From contig JAKLKB010000076.1 of the NCBI GenBank assembly GCA_023150835.1, positions 1 through 39,932 of the forward strand: a DNA stretch of 39,932 nt. The letters run 5' to 3'. The notes below the pieces were generated by a model. The model was given only the letters and a program-made list of their open reading frames with translations, was not told the origin of the DNA and did no database searches. The DNA comes from Myxococcota bacterium. GTDB lineage: Bacteria; Myxococcota_C; UBA6777. Every line of letters begins with the position of its first letter. The stretch's first letter is position 1. Both the position numbers and the translations under genes were made by a program. Shown here piece after piece: positions 31,557-39,827 of this stretch.

Positions 31557-32699
31557 TTAAGAATGAGGCAAAGGTTGTTGTTGAAAGCGCGCATCAAGGT
31601 AAATGGACAGCAGCACCATGACACGGTGGGCCTGTGCAAGCAGGGGGATACCGGGGAGTGGCATCGTGTTTTTGTCTTGGGTTTCGTATTGGTAGGCAAG
31701 ATAAAGTCGGAAGCGCTGGGTTCCTTCGAGTAGATGGGCGTCAAGCAGATCGGAGTACAGCCCAACGGAGATGCGCTGGCGAGTCGCGTCAGGGAGCGCG
31801 GTGTTGGTATTTTGGCGATCATATCGACAAAAAGCGCCGATCCATCGGGTTGCAAAGGCTGCGCGCAACCACGCACTGATCCCGTCGGCGTTGCGATCTG
31901 CGATCTGCGCCCATCCCATCGCGTAAATGTATTCGATCCCGATATCGACAAAGCGGCTCGTCAACGTAAGGGCCGCAGCGATGCGGTGGTTGCTTGCGCT
32001 GCTGATGCCGATCGATCCGTCGCGATAGGTCGCATGAAGACCGACTTCGACCGTTTCTCCCCATAATCGAGGCTGATGTTTGAGGAAGCGAAGCGGTAAA
32101 AGGCTGAGAACCACAGTTGAATTTTTGCCTGTGTTTTGTTCTGCGCGGTTGAGTCCTTCGCCGTTGGTGAGGGCAAAGGCCACAGACAAAGCACCCTTCC
32201 ATGCGCGAAAATGGACGGATGCACCCAGATCCGACTGCTCGAAGAAGTCGCCGCTTTCGCTTAGCAAGGCGCGTAGCCCGCGCATCCGATAATGTGGGCG
32301 CACAGCATCCAACCAAGGATCAGGGATGAGTCCAAATCGGCCTTCTATCCAGCCGATCCATAGAAAATAACGTCCATAACCCCATGCTCTTTGCAGACGC
32401 ATGATGTACGAATCACCGTCGATCCCAAACAGGCTTTGTGGCTGTGCCGAACGCAGGATCTCCACGCGAAGGCTGACGCCAAGAAAATGCGACCAACCCG
32501 CATCCAAACCCAAAACCGACTCGTGGACCTCAAACTCATTGAAGTCTTGGTTGGGTAGCCATGTTGCGTGAAAGCTAGGAAAAGTCCGACTCATCAGGCG
32601 CAAGTGCAGCTTTTTGAAAAACGCCTCTTCGACAGGAGAAGCAGACCACGCCATACAAGGAAAAAAAACGAAGAGTACCGAAAAAAGTACGATACGCAT
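31557..32699 (-). CDS. Outer-membrane beta-barrel-like protein
   Basis: A 380-aa exported protein. The signal peptide (1-20, MRIVLFSVLFVFFPCMAWSA, cleavage near Ala20) is followed by many alternating-residue, aromatic-rich segments of about ten residues, such as 'VSLRVEILRSAQPQ', 'RYFLWIGWIEGRFGL', 'VGLHATYRDGSIGIS', 'FRLYLAYQYET' and 'VLLSIYLDARFQ'. This is the pattern of transmembrane beta-strands; a 14- to 18-stranded porin-like barrel is inferred. It ends in HS rather than a C-terminal Phe, so assembly could be atypical. I cannot name its family. ATG 32699 is supported by the signal peptide; the extension to 33059 is repeat-derived. It lies just upstream of the lamin-tail lipoprotein gene. 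Confidence 0.75.
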   Translation of the reverse strand: MRIVLFSVLFVFFPCMAWSASPVEEAFFKKLHLRLMSRTFPSFHATWLPNQDFNEFEVHESVLGLDAGWSHFLGVSLRVEILRSAQPQSLFGIDGDSYIMRLQRAWGYGRYFLWIGWIEGRFGLIPDPWLDAVRPHYRMRGLRALLSESGDFFEQSDLGASVHFRAWKGALSVAFALTNGEGLNRAEQNTGKNSTVVLSLLPLRFLKHQPRLWGETVEVGLHATYRDGSIGISSASNHRIAAALTLTSRFVDIGIEYIYAMGWAQIADRNADGISAWLRAAFATRWIGAFCRYDRQNTNTALPDATRQRISVGLYSDLLDAHLLEGTQRFRLYLAYQYETQDKNTMPLPGIPLLAQAHRVMVLLSIYLDARFQQQPLPHS

Positions 32700-33083
32700 A
32701 CCATGATCCGTTCGGTTGTTGATCGATGTCACTTGTAGGCAAACACTCCGTGTTCGTGTGATACGATATCCGAGAGCAGCGTGATCGCCACTTTGACCCT
32801 CTGACAGAGAGCTTTGCTCTTCTGCCCCTCGCGGCAGCAGCGAGGTTTTGCGAGCGTCGCAGGGAGAGGGGTGGCGCGCAGCGACGGGGTGAGGGTCGTG
32901 AGGGTCGAACCGCGAAGGGGTGAGGGCCACACGATTTGTACCACTTGACGAAAAACATTCGGTGGCTCTAAGAGGATAGCCGATGTGTTTGAGTATCACG
33001 GGGTCAAGGGAGCCGCGCCCTTGGCAGCGGGGTTTGGGGCAGCGCCCCACAAAAGCCATTCAACTGTGTAACTCCTATCCAAT
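32700..33083. other. Spacer with GC-rich repeat-like block and family A copy
   Basis: 384 bp between the outer-membrane gene and the DUF2252 gene. Near 32805-32935 is a GC-rich block with GAGAGGGGTGGCGCGCAGCG and repeated GGGTGAGGGTCGTGAGGGTC. A family A copy ends the spacer (32998-33055). There is no gene with a start signal. Confidence 0.55.
32998..33055 (-). repeat. Family A dispersed repeat, inverted
   Basis: CACGGGGTCAAGGGAGCCGC, CAGCGGGGTTTGGGGCAGCG and CCCCACAAAAGCC, a diverged reverse-orientation copy with the palindrome GGGGCAGCGCCCC. It lies just past the DUF2252 stop codon and could form a terminating hairpin, though without a T run. Confidence 0.65.
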
Positions 33084-34601
33084 TTAAAAGCGCCACGGGG
33101 CCGCCCGATAGCCAAGAGACGGGCCGTAGGTGTCAAGCATATTTCTGAGCGACAAAAAATCATTGTACGTTCGGGGGCCGTAGGCGTTGATGAAGGCCCG
33201 TTGTTCTTGGACAAAGGCGTCACGTTTGTTTTCGAGCGTGCTGGCGATGGAGGAAAGCCCTTTTTCGCCTTGGAGAGTCGGAGCAAGAGCGTGGGAGCGC
33301 GCAAGCAAACGCCCGGCCTCGATCGAAAAAGCGAGCAAGTCTTCGGTGCTCCACTTTTTTTCGCTATATTTTTCGCGAAAACGTGCAACGCTAAAGTTCT
33401 TTTGGTATTTGGTGCGTTGTCGGATCCGAAAGACCATCGGGGACAGCGCGACAAAGCCGAGATAAGGGTCATTTTGGGTGTCTTCTTGGAGATGCTTTTG
33501 CATCCAGACGACCCGTTCGGCGTTATCGCGGAAGGTCTGCTTGGGAAAAAGCACAAAGCCGGGTAGGGCGGGTGGCTCTGCGATCTCTTTGACTTCAAGA
33601 AGGATATCGTCTTCGAGAGCTTTTGAGGGGCCTTCAACGAGGATGTAGTAACGCAGACGCGGATAACTGCTGACGCCCGCTCCAAACCGCTGTGAAGCAG
33701 CTTTCCATGTAAAAAATCCTTCTGAAAAACGTTTGGGTTCGCTCAATGTGAGCGGATAAGTGCGTAAGACTTCCCGAAGCAAGCGTTGTTCTTCTGCGTC
33801 GATGGGGCCTGTGCGATCTTGGATGATGCCGTTGCTATCGGCTTCAACGGTGCCATGAAACATGACGCGTTGGTTTCCCTCGATGCGCGTGTATTCAAGC
33901 AGATCTTCGTTGGCGTCACCGTCGCGTTTGGCGCGGTTCCATAGATCTTCGACGACGGTGCTTTGGGTACCGTCTCTGCGGGGCTTGTACGGGGGGCCTC
34001 CTGCCTTGAGCCGCATGATCTCGTCGAAGTAAGCCCCCGCGATGCTGGATGCGATCTGGTCTTGTGCCGCTTTTTCGCGCTCGGTGATGCCGATGCTTTG
34101 GGCGGCGATCCAATACCCCAAGATTAAACGGCGGACATCAAAGAGAAAAGGGGCATACATCGAAGCGTCGAAGTCGTTAAAGTCGATGCGTAATGTTCCA
34201 TCTGTTGCGTAATATGTTCCGATATTTTCGGGGTGTGGATCGATCACCGCGCTGATGTAACCGCTTTCTGCGCTACCAAAAGCCGTGGGTGTCGTATCGC
34301 CAGAAAGCATCGTTTGATCGCGCAGATAGATGATCACGCTTCCTCGAAAGTAGGCGTAAAGATCCTGTGCCATCAAGCGGAGTTTCTCTTCGGTAAGTTT
34401 GCGATGTTGCCCTTCGATCGGCTCACTCGGACGGCGCAAGAGCATCCAGTTGTCTTCGATCAGAAGTTGTCGAATGTAAGCTTCCCGAGGCGAGGGGGTG
34501 CTTCCTGAGCAGCCTGTGGAGGTGATGCTCGCGAAAAGAAGCAGGCAACAAAGCCGCCTTCGCAAAAAAGCAGGTGGATAAAAAAAACAGGAGTACATCA
34601 T
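33084..34601 (-). CDS. DUF2252 (kinase-like fold) lipoprotein
   Basis: A 505-aa protein with DUF2252 motifs DPHPENIGTYY (121-131) and DFNDFD (140-145), which resemble the HxDxxxxN and DFD catalytic motifs of aminoglycoside-kinase-like enzymes. Ahead of them is a lipoprotein signal: basic FLRRR, hydrophobic stretch and lipobox STGC with Cys31. The rest of the domain follows (for example 'FDVRRLILGYWIAAQSIG', 'GRLLARSHALAP', 'AFINAYGPRTYNDF'). If truly lipidated, it would lie outside the cytoplasm, away from ATP, so its kinase-like site is odd. Typical DUF2252 proteins are about 400-450 aa and soluble. ATG 34601 or 34598 has no clear ribosome-binding site. It appears monocistronic. Confidence 0.85.
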   Translation of the reverse strand: MMYSCFFYPPAFLRRRLCCLLLFASITSTGCSGSTPSPREAYIRQLLIEDNWMLLRRPSEPIEGQHRKLTEEKLRLMAQDLYAYFRGSVIIYLRDQTMLSGDTTPTAFGSAESGYISAVIDPHPENIGTYYATDGTLRIDFNDFDASMYAPFLFDVRRLILGYWIAAQSIGITEREKAAQDQIASSIAGAYFDEIMRLKAGGPPYKPRRDGTQSTVVEDLWNRAKRDGDANEDLLEYTRIEGNQRVMFHGTVEADSNGIIQDRTGPIDAEEQRLLREVLRTYPLTLSEPKRFSEGFFTWKAASQRFGAGVSSYPRLRYYILVEGPSKALEDDILLEVKEIAEPPALPGFVLFPKQTFRDNAERVVWMQKHLQEDTQNDPYLGFVALSPMVFRIRQRTKYQKNFSVARFREKYSEKKWSTEDLLAFSIEAGRLLARSHALAPTLQGEKGLSSIASTLENKRDAFVQEQRAFINAYGPRTYNDFLSLRNMLDTYGPSLGYRAAPWRF

Positions 34602-34860
34602 CGCGCTTTGCAGATCTTTCGACGCAGGTTTGGGCCGCAGGAAGACGTGCGCTGTGTAGCCGACGTCTGTTTTGATGTCAAGATGTTTTTGTCTTTTGAA
34701 ATCAGATGGTTAAGTTATGTTTGTTGTTTCTTTTTTGTCAAACATCTGTCACATCGTTGTCACGATAGAGGAGGGCGACGGGTGACGATCGAGAGGGTTC
34801 GCGACTTTTGGCGGATCCGGGGTTCGACGGCTTAGCGCGGGCGGGCGACGACGGCGGGGC
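34602..34860. other. Spacer between DUF2252 and DUF4132 genes
   Basis: 259 bp with no recognised repeat copy or convincing ORF. A GC-rich block with GCGGGCGGGCGACGACGGCG lies just after the DUF4132 stop. The AT-rich stretch around 34690-34740 is a likely location for the DUF2252 promoter. Confidence 0.4.
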
Positions 34861-37800
34861 TTAGCGGGTGCCTTTGCGGGTGAGTAGGACGAGATCACGG
34901 GCGATCTCGCTGAAGACGGCAGGAGGAAGTTCTCGCCAAGCGATCTTTGCTTTTTCGTCGGAGACTTCGACACTACGGATATCGACGTCGCTGTCATCGT
35001 CCATGATCTCGGGATACCAACCGCCGTGGCGAAGGGTCACAAAGTAGGGTCCGATCTTGGTGTTGCAAGAAAAGATAAGCCCGGCATCTTCGCGGTCTCC
35101 GCGCTCGTATCCGCATTTTTGAAGCGCGCTGATGAAGGACAGCGAACCCACCGCAGGCAGTTGAACAAGCCACGCGGCATCGGTTTCGGGGAAGTCTGCG
35201 AGGTGGAAGACTTCGCGTTGGAGTTGGGGAAAAAGTGGTTTGCGGCCCATCGCATCGAGCCGATCGATCCATGCTTGGCGTTCTTTGTCGGTCAGGGAGA
35301 TCGGGTGAAGCAGGCGTACAAAGCCTTGGGTCGGCAGTTTGTAGGTTTTGCTGTTGGTTTGGATGAGGCGGAAATCATCTTGGAGCACAAACGTGCCGAT
35401 GGGCTGGTCGCTTGGATCGAGGGCTTCCCAGACGAGTGTTTTTCCAAGGCGATAGAAGAGTGGATGTTCGAGGAAGCGTGCGCGCCACTCTGCAACGGGC
35501 CAGCGTCGTTGTGCGCGCAAGGCGTCTTCGAGGCGCAGGCCGAGAGATTTGTAGAGAGGAGGAAGATGTTTTTTGACGGAGGCAAAGTGTTTTTGACTGG
35601 CTTCGGCTTGGGCGGCGTCGTCGTCTTTGCGGGGGGCAGGAAGGGCCTTGAGTGCCTTGCCGAGGTGGTCGGAGAGGGTCATCGAAAAGTCATCGGCCAA
35701 AACGACGCGGAAGGCGCGAGGACCATAAGACAAAGTCATCTGGCCATCGATCGAAAAGCCCATATCGGAGATGGCGCTTTCGATCAGTTCTTCGGTGGTC
35801 ATGCCGCGTTCTTGAGCCATCTTTCGGAGTCCACGACCTGCACGAGACTTGAGAGCTTCGCGTTTGCCCTTGCGGTGGGCATGATCGAGGTGGCGGATCG
35901 CTTCGGCAGAGCCGTGTCGTGCGAGAGCTTCGACGCCATCATCGCCCCAACGGGTACTTCGGGAGCTTGCGAGTTTGTCAAGCTGGGCAGCGATGGCATC
36001 GATCTGTTGGGGGCTTCCAAAGATCGACTGTGTGTAAAGCGGCCAGCCATCGTCAAAACGGGAGCCTTTGGCGACGATGGCTTCGGAGAGCGCGTGGCAG
36101 CTTGTGTCGCTAAGGCGAGGCCGCAAAGCGCGCAGCAAAGGTGAGCGGCGCTGGAAGTTTTCTTGGGTGACCTCGGCGACGATCCATTGTTGGGCGGCGG
36201 AAGCGACGGAGCTTCCAGTTTTCCAGAGCAAGGTGGGCAGAGGTGCTCTAAGGAGCGTGGCGGGGAGGGGTTGGAGAGGCAATCGCGCAAGGGCTTGTTC
36301 GAGGGCTTTGTGGCCCTCGGAGGTTTCGGGAAAAGCAGAGATATCGAAGTGTTCCGTTTCAAGCTTTGCGATGGCTGTTTGGAAGGCTTGTTGGACGCGG
36401 GGATGTTTTTCGGAGGGCGCGGCTTTTTGAAGTGCTGCGAGGGCTTTTGCGCCACCGAAAGAGGCCATCCACTCGGCAGCTTCGCAGCGTGTGTCGATGT
36501 TTTTGTTTTCGATCAGAGGAAGAACGACATCAACGACCGACTCACCGAGGTTTGCGAGTTTGTCAAAGGCAGCGCGCCGCGTGGTCTTGCGTTTGTCTTG
36601 TGTGCGTTCGATCAGGGCGTCGATCATCTCGGTTGGACGGTGTTCGATGAACCAGTCGAGCGTGGAAGTGTCGTCAAATCCAGAGGCATAATGGCCCATG
36701 CTTTTGGGGCGGTGGAATCGGCCTTGTTGGATCAGGGACTTGATCGCCTCAAGCAGCTCGGGAAAGTCATCCGCGACGGCGCTCAAGAAGGTTCGACCGT
36801 CCCATCGATCAAAGGCGGGGATACAGAGCGCGGCGTGTTGGAGGGCTTCGGGGGTGTGCTTCAGTTGTTCGAGCAGCGCAAGCCAATTTTCATAAGGCGA
36901 GCCGTAAGCCGAAAGGTATGTTCCAAAGAATTCTTTTTCTAAGAATCGCCAGTAGAGCGAGATCAGTGTGGGGCCGATGTGCAGATGCTGCGCCCATGTT
37001 TCGCCTTTGCTGGAGATGAGATCGTCGAGGATCTGTGATTCGTCGGTGGAGAGGGTCGTGGTGGTGGGGGCTTGGATGGTTTCAAGGAGTGCGAGGATCT
37101 CTTTGGCTTTTTCGGTGGCGCGCTGCGTTTGTGCGAGAGCGAACACCTCGGGATGTGGCGGATATTCGGCCAATAAACTGGCGACTGTGAGGCGCGTTTC
37201 TTTGCGTTTGGAACAAAGCAAGGGCGCAAGATAGGGCAATGTGGTTTGGGGGGGGAGGCGGCGCAAGGCTTCGGAAGCGATGTGGCGGATGCTTTTGGAC
37301 TGATCCTGAAGGACAAAAGCCAAACCTTCGATGGCTTCGGCGTCTTGGTTGAGTGCGAGGATCTCAACAAAGAGATAGCGTTGTGGACAGGACCCAGTTT
37401 GGAGCGCGTGTTTGGCGTAGGGAACGAGCGCTTGGGCGATGGGTCCAAGCAGGCCCCCTTTGTGTTCAAAGGTGTAGTAGGAACGGGTGAGCGATTGGAG
37501 GATCTCTTGGGTTTCGTAGTCTGGACTTACGGAGATGGCGGAGAGGCGATCGGTGATGTGTTGGAGGACGGGAGGTGTTGGGCAGGCGGGGAGCCAATAC
37601 CAGTGGGGGTTTTGCTGTTGGAGAAAGATTTTTTCAAGGCGGTCTTGCGGGATCTGTTGCATCAGCTCTTGGGTTTCAAGGATGAACTTTCCAATATTGG
37701 TTCCTCCCCATCCGATGCGAAATGTTTTGAGAAAATCTTGAAAGAAGATATCAAAAAAGGTAGGAGGCGTATGTGAAAGCAGCTTACAAAGCCGCAAGTA

Positions 37801-38667
37801 GATCGCAACATAAGCGAAATAAGGCCATCGAACGCGGTTGTCGTCGGGGTAAGGTTCGACCTTGAGTGTCTGGAGGTGTGCTTCGAGGTGAGGCAGAAAG
37901 CTGTGTGGGAAGATATCGCCAAGCGTAGGCAGGTGTTGGTTGGAGAAAGTATTGCGGCATCTTGCGATGAGTGCGATCTGGTCTTGTGGAGAAGGGCAAA
38001 AAGGGATCAGATCCCGAAGGACGTGTGCTTGTTCAAAGGTGATATCGGGATCTTGGAGGGCCGTTTGAACGAGCAACGGCCCCCACACATCGGGAGGAAA
38101 GGCGTGAGGGCGAGACCAATAGCGCTCTTCCCCTGCGCTGTGGCGGAGATGGGTTTCGGCGATCTTTTCGGCGATTTTTTCTGGGATATCTTTATAAGAG
38201 ATCATTTGAAATTGAGCCAGAGTGTATCCGATTGCAATACGGAAAGGGTCGGGCAAATCGAGCCATTCTTCTTGGAGAGTCTGCGCAAAGTCTTTGTCTT
38301 GTTGTTTGGCCTCGATCAGATCGCGCAAACCGTAGAAGTGGCCGGGAAGATCCTCCTCTGAGTGGATGCTGTAGCGGTTGCCGTAGTTGGTTGCGTGGGT
38401 TGCGTCAGGGAAGTGTTTGTTGATGCTCTTGATCAAGCGGATGAAGTCGTCGCCTGAATAGGCGTCTTTGTCTTGAAAGAGCCGTTGCCAAAGTTCGCGG
38501 TGTTCGCCGAGATCGATGTGATAATCGCGAAAGTTCTCCCACAAGATTTTTGTAAGATAAGCAGGTTCTTTGTTGGTAAGGACAGCGCGTAATTTTTCAT
38601 CGAGGCGATAGTCGCCTTTGAAGCGTTCGATCACGGAAAGGATCTTGCTGTGTTCTTCGTTCATCAT
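34861..38667 (-). CDS. Large HEAT-repeat protein with C-terminal DUF4132 domain
   Basis: A soluble protein of about 1268 aa. Its middle is helical repeat (for example residues about 690-780, RRAAFDKLANLGESVV and ALAALQKAAPSE, HEAT-like), and another HEAT-like run lies at about 460-530. The C-terminal 280 residues match DUF4132 (MolR-type): LSYGPRAFRVVLADDF, LKALPAPRKDDDA, 'LRAQRRWPVAEWRARFLEHP', 'LVWEALD', 'GFVRLLHPISLTDKERQAW'. DUF4132 proteins are uncharacterised and often associated with WGR or HEAT regions; a role in protein complexes is inferred. The TGA of meaB (38669-38667) overlaps its ATG (38667), and a GGAG site is inside meaB, so translation is coupled. ATG 38664 is an equally good start. 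Confidence 0.85.
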   Translation of the reverse strand: MMNEEHSKILSVIERFKGDYRLDEKLRAVLTNKEPAYLTKILWENFRDYHIDLGEHRELWQRLFQDKDAYSGDDFIRLIKSINKHFPDATHATNYGNRYSIHSEEDLPGHFYGLRDLIEAKQQDKDFAQTLQEEWLDLPDPFRIAIGYTLAQFQMISYKDIPEKIAEKIAETHLRHSAGEERYWSRPHAFPPDVWGPLLVQTALQDPDITFEQAHVLRDLIPFCPSPQDQIALIARCRNTFSNQHLPTLGDIFPHSFLPHLEAHLQTLKVEPYPDDNRVRWPYFAYVAIYLRLCKLLSHTPPTFFDIFFQDFLKTFRIGWGGTNIGKFILETQELMQQIPQDRLEKIFLQQQNPHWYWLPACPTPPVLQHITDRLSAISVSPDYETQEILQSLTRSYYTFEHKGGLLGPIAQALVPYAKHALQTGSCPQRYLFVEILALNQDAEAIEGLAFVLQDQSKSIRHIASEALRRLPPQTTLPYLAPLLCSKRKETRLTVASLLAEYPPHPEVFALAQTQRATEKAKEILALLETIQAPTTTTLSTDESQILDDLISSKGETWAQHLHIGPTLISLYWRFLEKEFFGTYLSAYGSPYENWLALLEQLKHTPEALQHAALCIPAFDRWDGRTFLSAVADDFPELLEAIKSLIQQGRFHRPKSMGHYASGFDDTSTLDWFIEHRPTEMIDALIERTQDKRKTTRRAAFDKLANLGESVVDVVLPLIENKNIDTRCEAAEWMASFGGAKALAALQKAAPSEKHPRVQQAFQTAIAKLETEHFDISAFPETSEGHKALEQALARLPLQPLPATLLRAPLPTLLWKTGSSVASAAQQWIVAEVTQENFQRRSPLLRALRPRLSDTSCHALSEAIVAKGSRFDDGWPLYTQSIFGSPQQIDAIAAQLDKLASSRSTRWGDDGVEALARHGSAEAIRHLDHAHRKGKREALKSRAGRGLRKMAQERGMTTEELIESAISDMGFSIDGQMTLSYGPRAFRVVLADDFSMTLSDHLGKALKALPAPRKDDDAAQAEASQKHFASVKKHLPPLYKSLGLRLEDALRAQRRWPVAEWRARFLEHPLFYRLGKTLVWEALDPSDQPIGTFVLQDDFRLIQTNSKTYKLPTQGFVRLLHPISLTDKERQAWIDRLDAMGRKPLFPQLQREVFHLADFPETDAAWLVQLPAVGSLSFISALQKCGYERGDREDAGLIFSCNTKIGPYFVTLRHGGWYPEIMDDDSDVDIRSVEVSDEKAKIAWRELPPAVFSEIARDLVLLTRKGTR

Positions 38668-39782
38668 CAAGGCTCCGAGGTTTGGGGTGGAAGAGAGGTC
38701 GAAGGATGCGTTGGGGTATGGAGCGCGTGCGTGTCGTTGTGTGACACAGGAGTAGATGCGGCCCATGACCAAAATTGCGTATCAAAGGCGATCTGGGCGT
38801 GTTCAAAGGAGGGTTGGGTGCGTAAGTATGCGGTTGGGGTTGTTTTTTTTGCAGAGAGGCAACGCAGAGCTTGTTGGCCGTACTGATCGAGGAGCCAACG
38901 ATGGAAGGCGTAGGCTTCGCGCTGGTGCATGGACGCATGGAGCGGGGGTGGGCGGTAGGCGGCGATCTCGGCAGCAAGGGCATCAAGTCCTTCTTGGGTG
39001 TGGATGCTGGTGCGAACCAGCGCAGGAGAGGGGGCTTGTGGAGAGCGAAGCAGACCGAGGGCGGCTTGGAGGGCGTGGTAGGTTGCGTTTGCTGCGGGTG
39101 CATCGGCCTTGTGCAAGACAAAAGCGTCGGGGATCTCCATGATGCCTGCTTTGATGAATTGGAGTTCGTCACCCGCCAGCGGAGAAAGCAACAAGTACAC
39201 GCGATCCGCAGCGTGACGGATGGACACTTCGGACTGCCCGATGCCAACGGTCTCGATCAACACCAAGTCAAATAGCCAGTACAACAATCGGCAGACTTGG
39301 AATGTTTTTCGGCTTAATCCTCCCAGATCTTGATCCGAAGATTGGCTACGAAAAAAGCATCTTTTTTCGTGTAAAGGAAGTCGGACACGTGTGCGATCCC
39401 CCAAGATCGCTCCACCCGTCAAGGGGCTAGATGGATCGATGGCAAGTACCGCGATGTGCAGATGATTTGGGTGCGCCAGTAGTCGGGGAAGTAGGGCGGC
39501 GATCAATGAAGACTTGCCAGCGCCCGGGGTTCCTGTCAGCCCGATAAATGCGGCGCAACGGGCTTGGGCGGATTGGAGGGCAGAAAGCACGTCGTGTCGG
39601 TATTGCGCGGCTTGGGGGCGTGTGTCTTCAAATAGCGATATCAGCCTTGCGATGGACCATTTGTCGTGCTGTTGCGCTCCTTGGATCAGGCGTTCCGTGT
39701 CGTGTGCGGAGGGGTGGGTGTGCAATGTTGTTCTCGTTGTGTGGCTGTTTGGGTTTGTGTTTGGGTTTGTGTTGTGGGGCAT
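38667..39782 (-). CDS. meaB: MeaB/ArgK-family G3E-type GTPase
   Basis: A 371-aa P-loop GTPase of the MeaB/ArgK family, which protects or reloads the B12 cofactor of methylmalonyl-CoA and related mutases. Motifs: Walker A GTPGAGKSS at 84-92, 'AVLAIDPSSPLTGGAILGDR' (about 111-130), IETVGIGQSE (176-185), 'DELQFIKAGIMEIPDA'. The guanine-specificity motif reads HKAD (224-227) where NKAD is usual. No mutase gene is in the window. Upstream in-frame codons from 39932 are translated from a dispersed repeat. ATG 39782 falls in a small palindrome (GGGGCATTGCCCC) that is itself repeat-derived, so the start is uncertain; family similarity begins only near residue 28. It is coupled to the DUF4132 gene downstream. 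Confidence 0.88.
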   Translation of the reverse strand: MPHNTNPNTNPNSHTTRTTLHTHPSAHDTERLIQGAQQHDKWSIARLISLFEDTRPQAAQYRHDVLSALQSAQARCAAFIGLTGTPGAGKSSLIAALLPRLLAHPNHLHIAVLAIDPSSPLTGGAILGDRTRVRLPLHEKRCFFRSQSSDQDLGGLSRKTFQVCRLLYWLFDLVLIETVGIGQSEVSIRHAADRVYLLLSPLAGDELQFIKAGIMEIPDAFVLHKADAPAANATYHALQAALGLLRSPQAPSPALVRTSIHTQEGLDALAAEIAAYRPPPLHASMHQREAYAFHRWLLDQYGQQALRCLSAKKTTPTAYLRTQPSFEHAQIAFDTQFWSWAASTPVSHNDTHALHTPTHPSTSLPPQTSEP

Positions 39783-39800
39783 TGCCCCATACGCGCCTTG
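39773..39800 (-). repeat. Family A fragment at the meaB start
   Basis: TGTGGGGCATTGCCCCATACGCG and CTTGTG match the end of the family A copy at 8800-8840 (ACCCCATACGCGCCTTG). The meaB start codon lies inside this palindrome. Confidence 0.6.
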
Positions 39801-39827
39801 TGAAGCGGAGGAAAGCCCCCCACCCCG

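Noticed and set aside
31557-33059. 500-aa version of the outer-membrane protein
   Set aside because: The 120-codon extension runs through a family A copy and a GC-rich repeat block, ahead of a clear signal peptide at ATG 32699.
34608-34835. 75-aa plus-strand ORF between DUF2252 and DUF4132 genes
   Set aside because: No ribosome-binding site and no recognisable domain; it runs into a GC-rich block with no conserved features.
35026-36144. 372-aa plus-strand frame
   Set aside because: Lies fully antisense to the DUF4132 gene and shows mirror codon bias.
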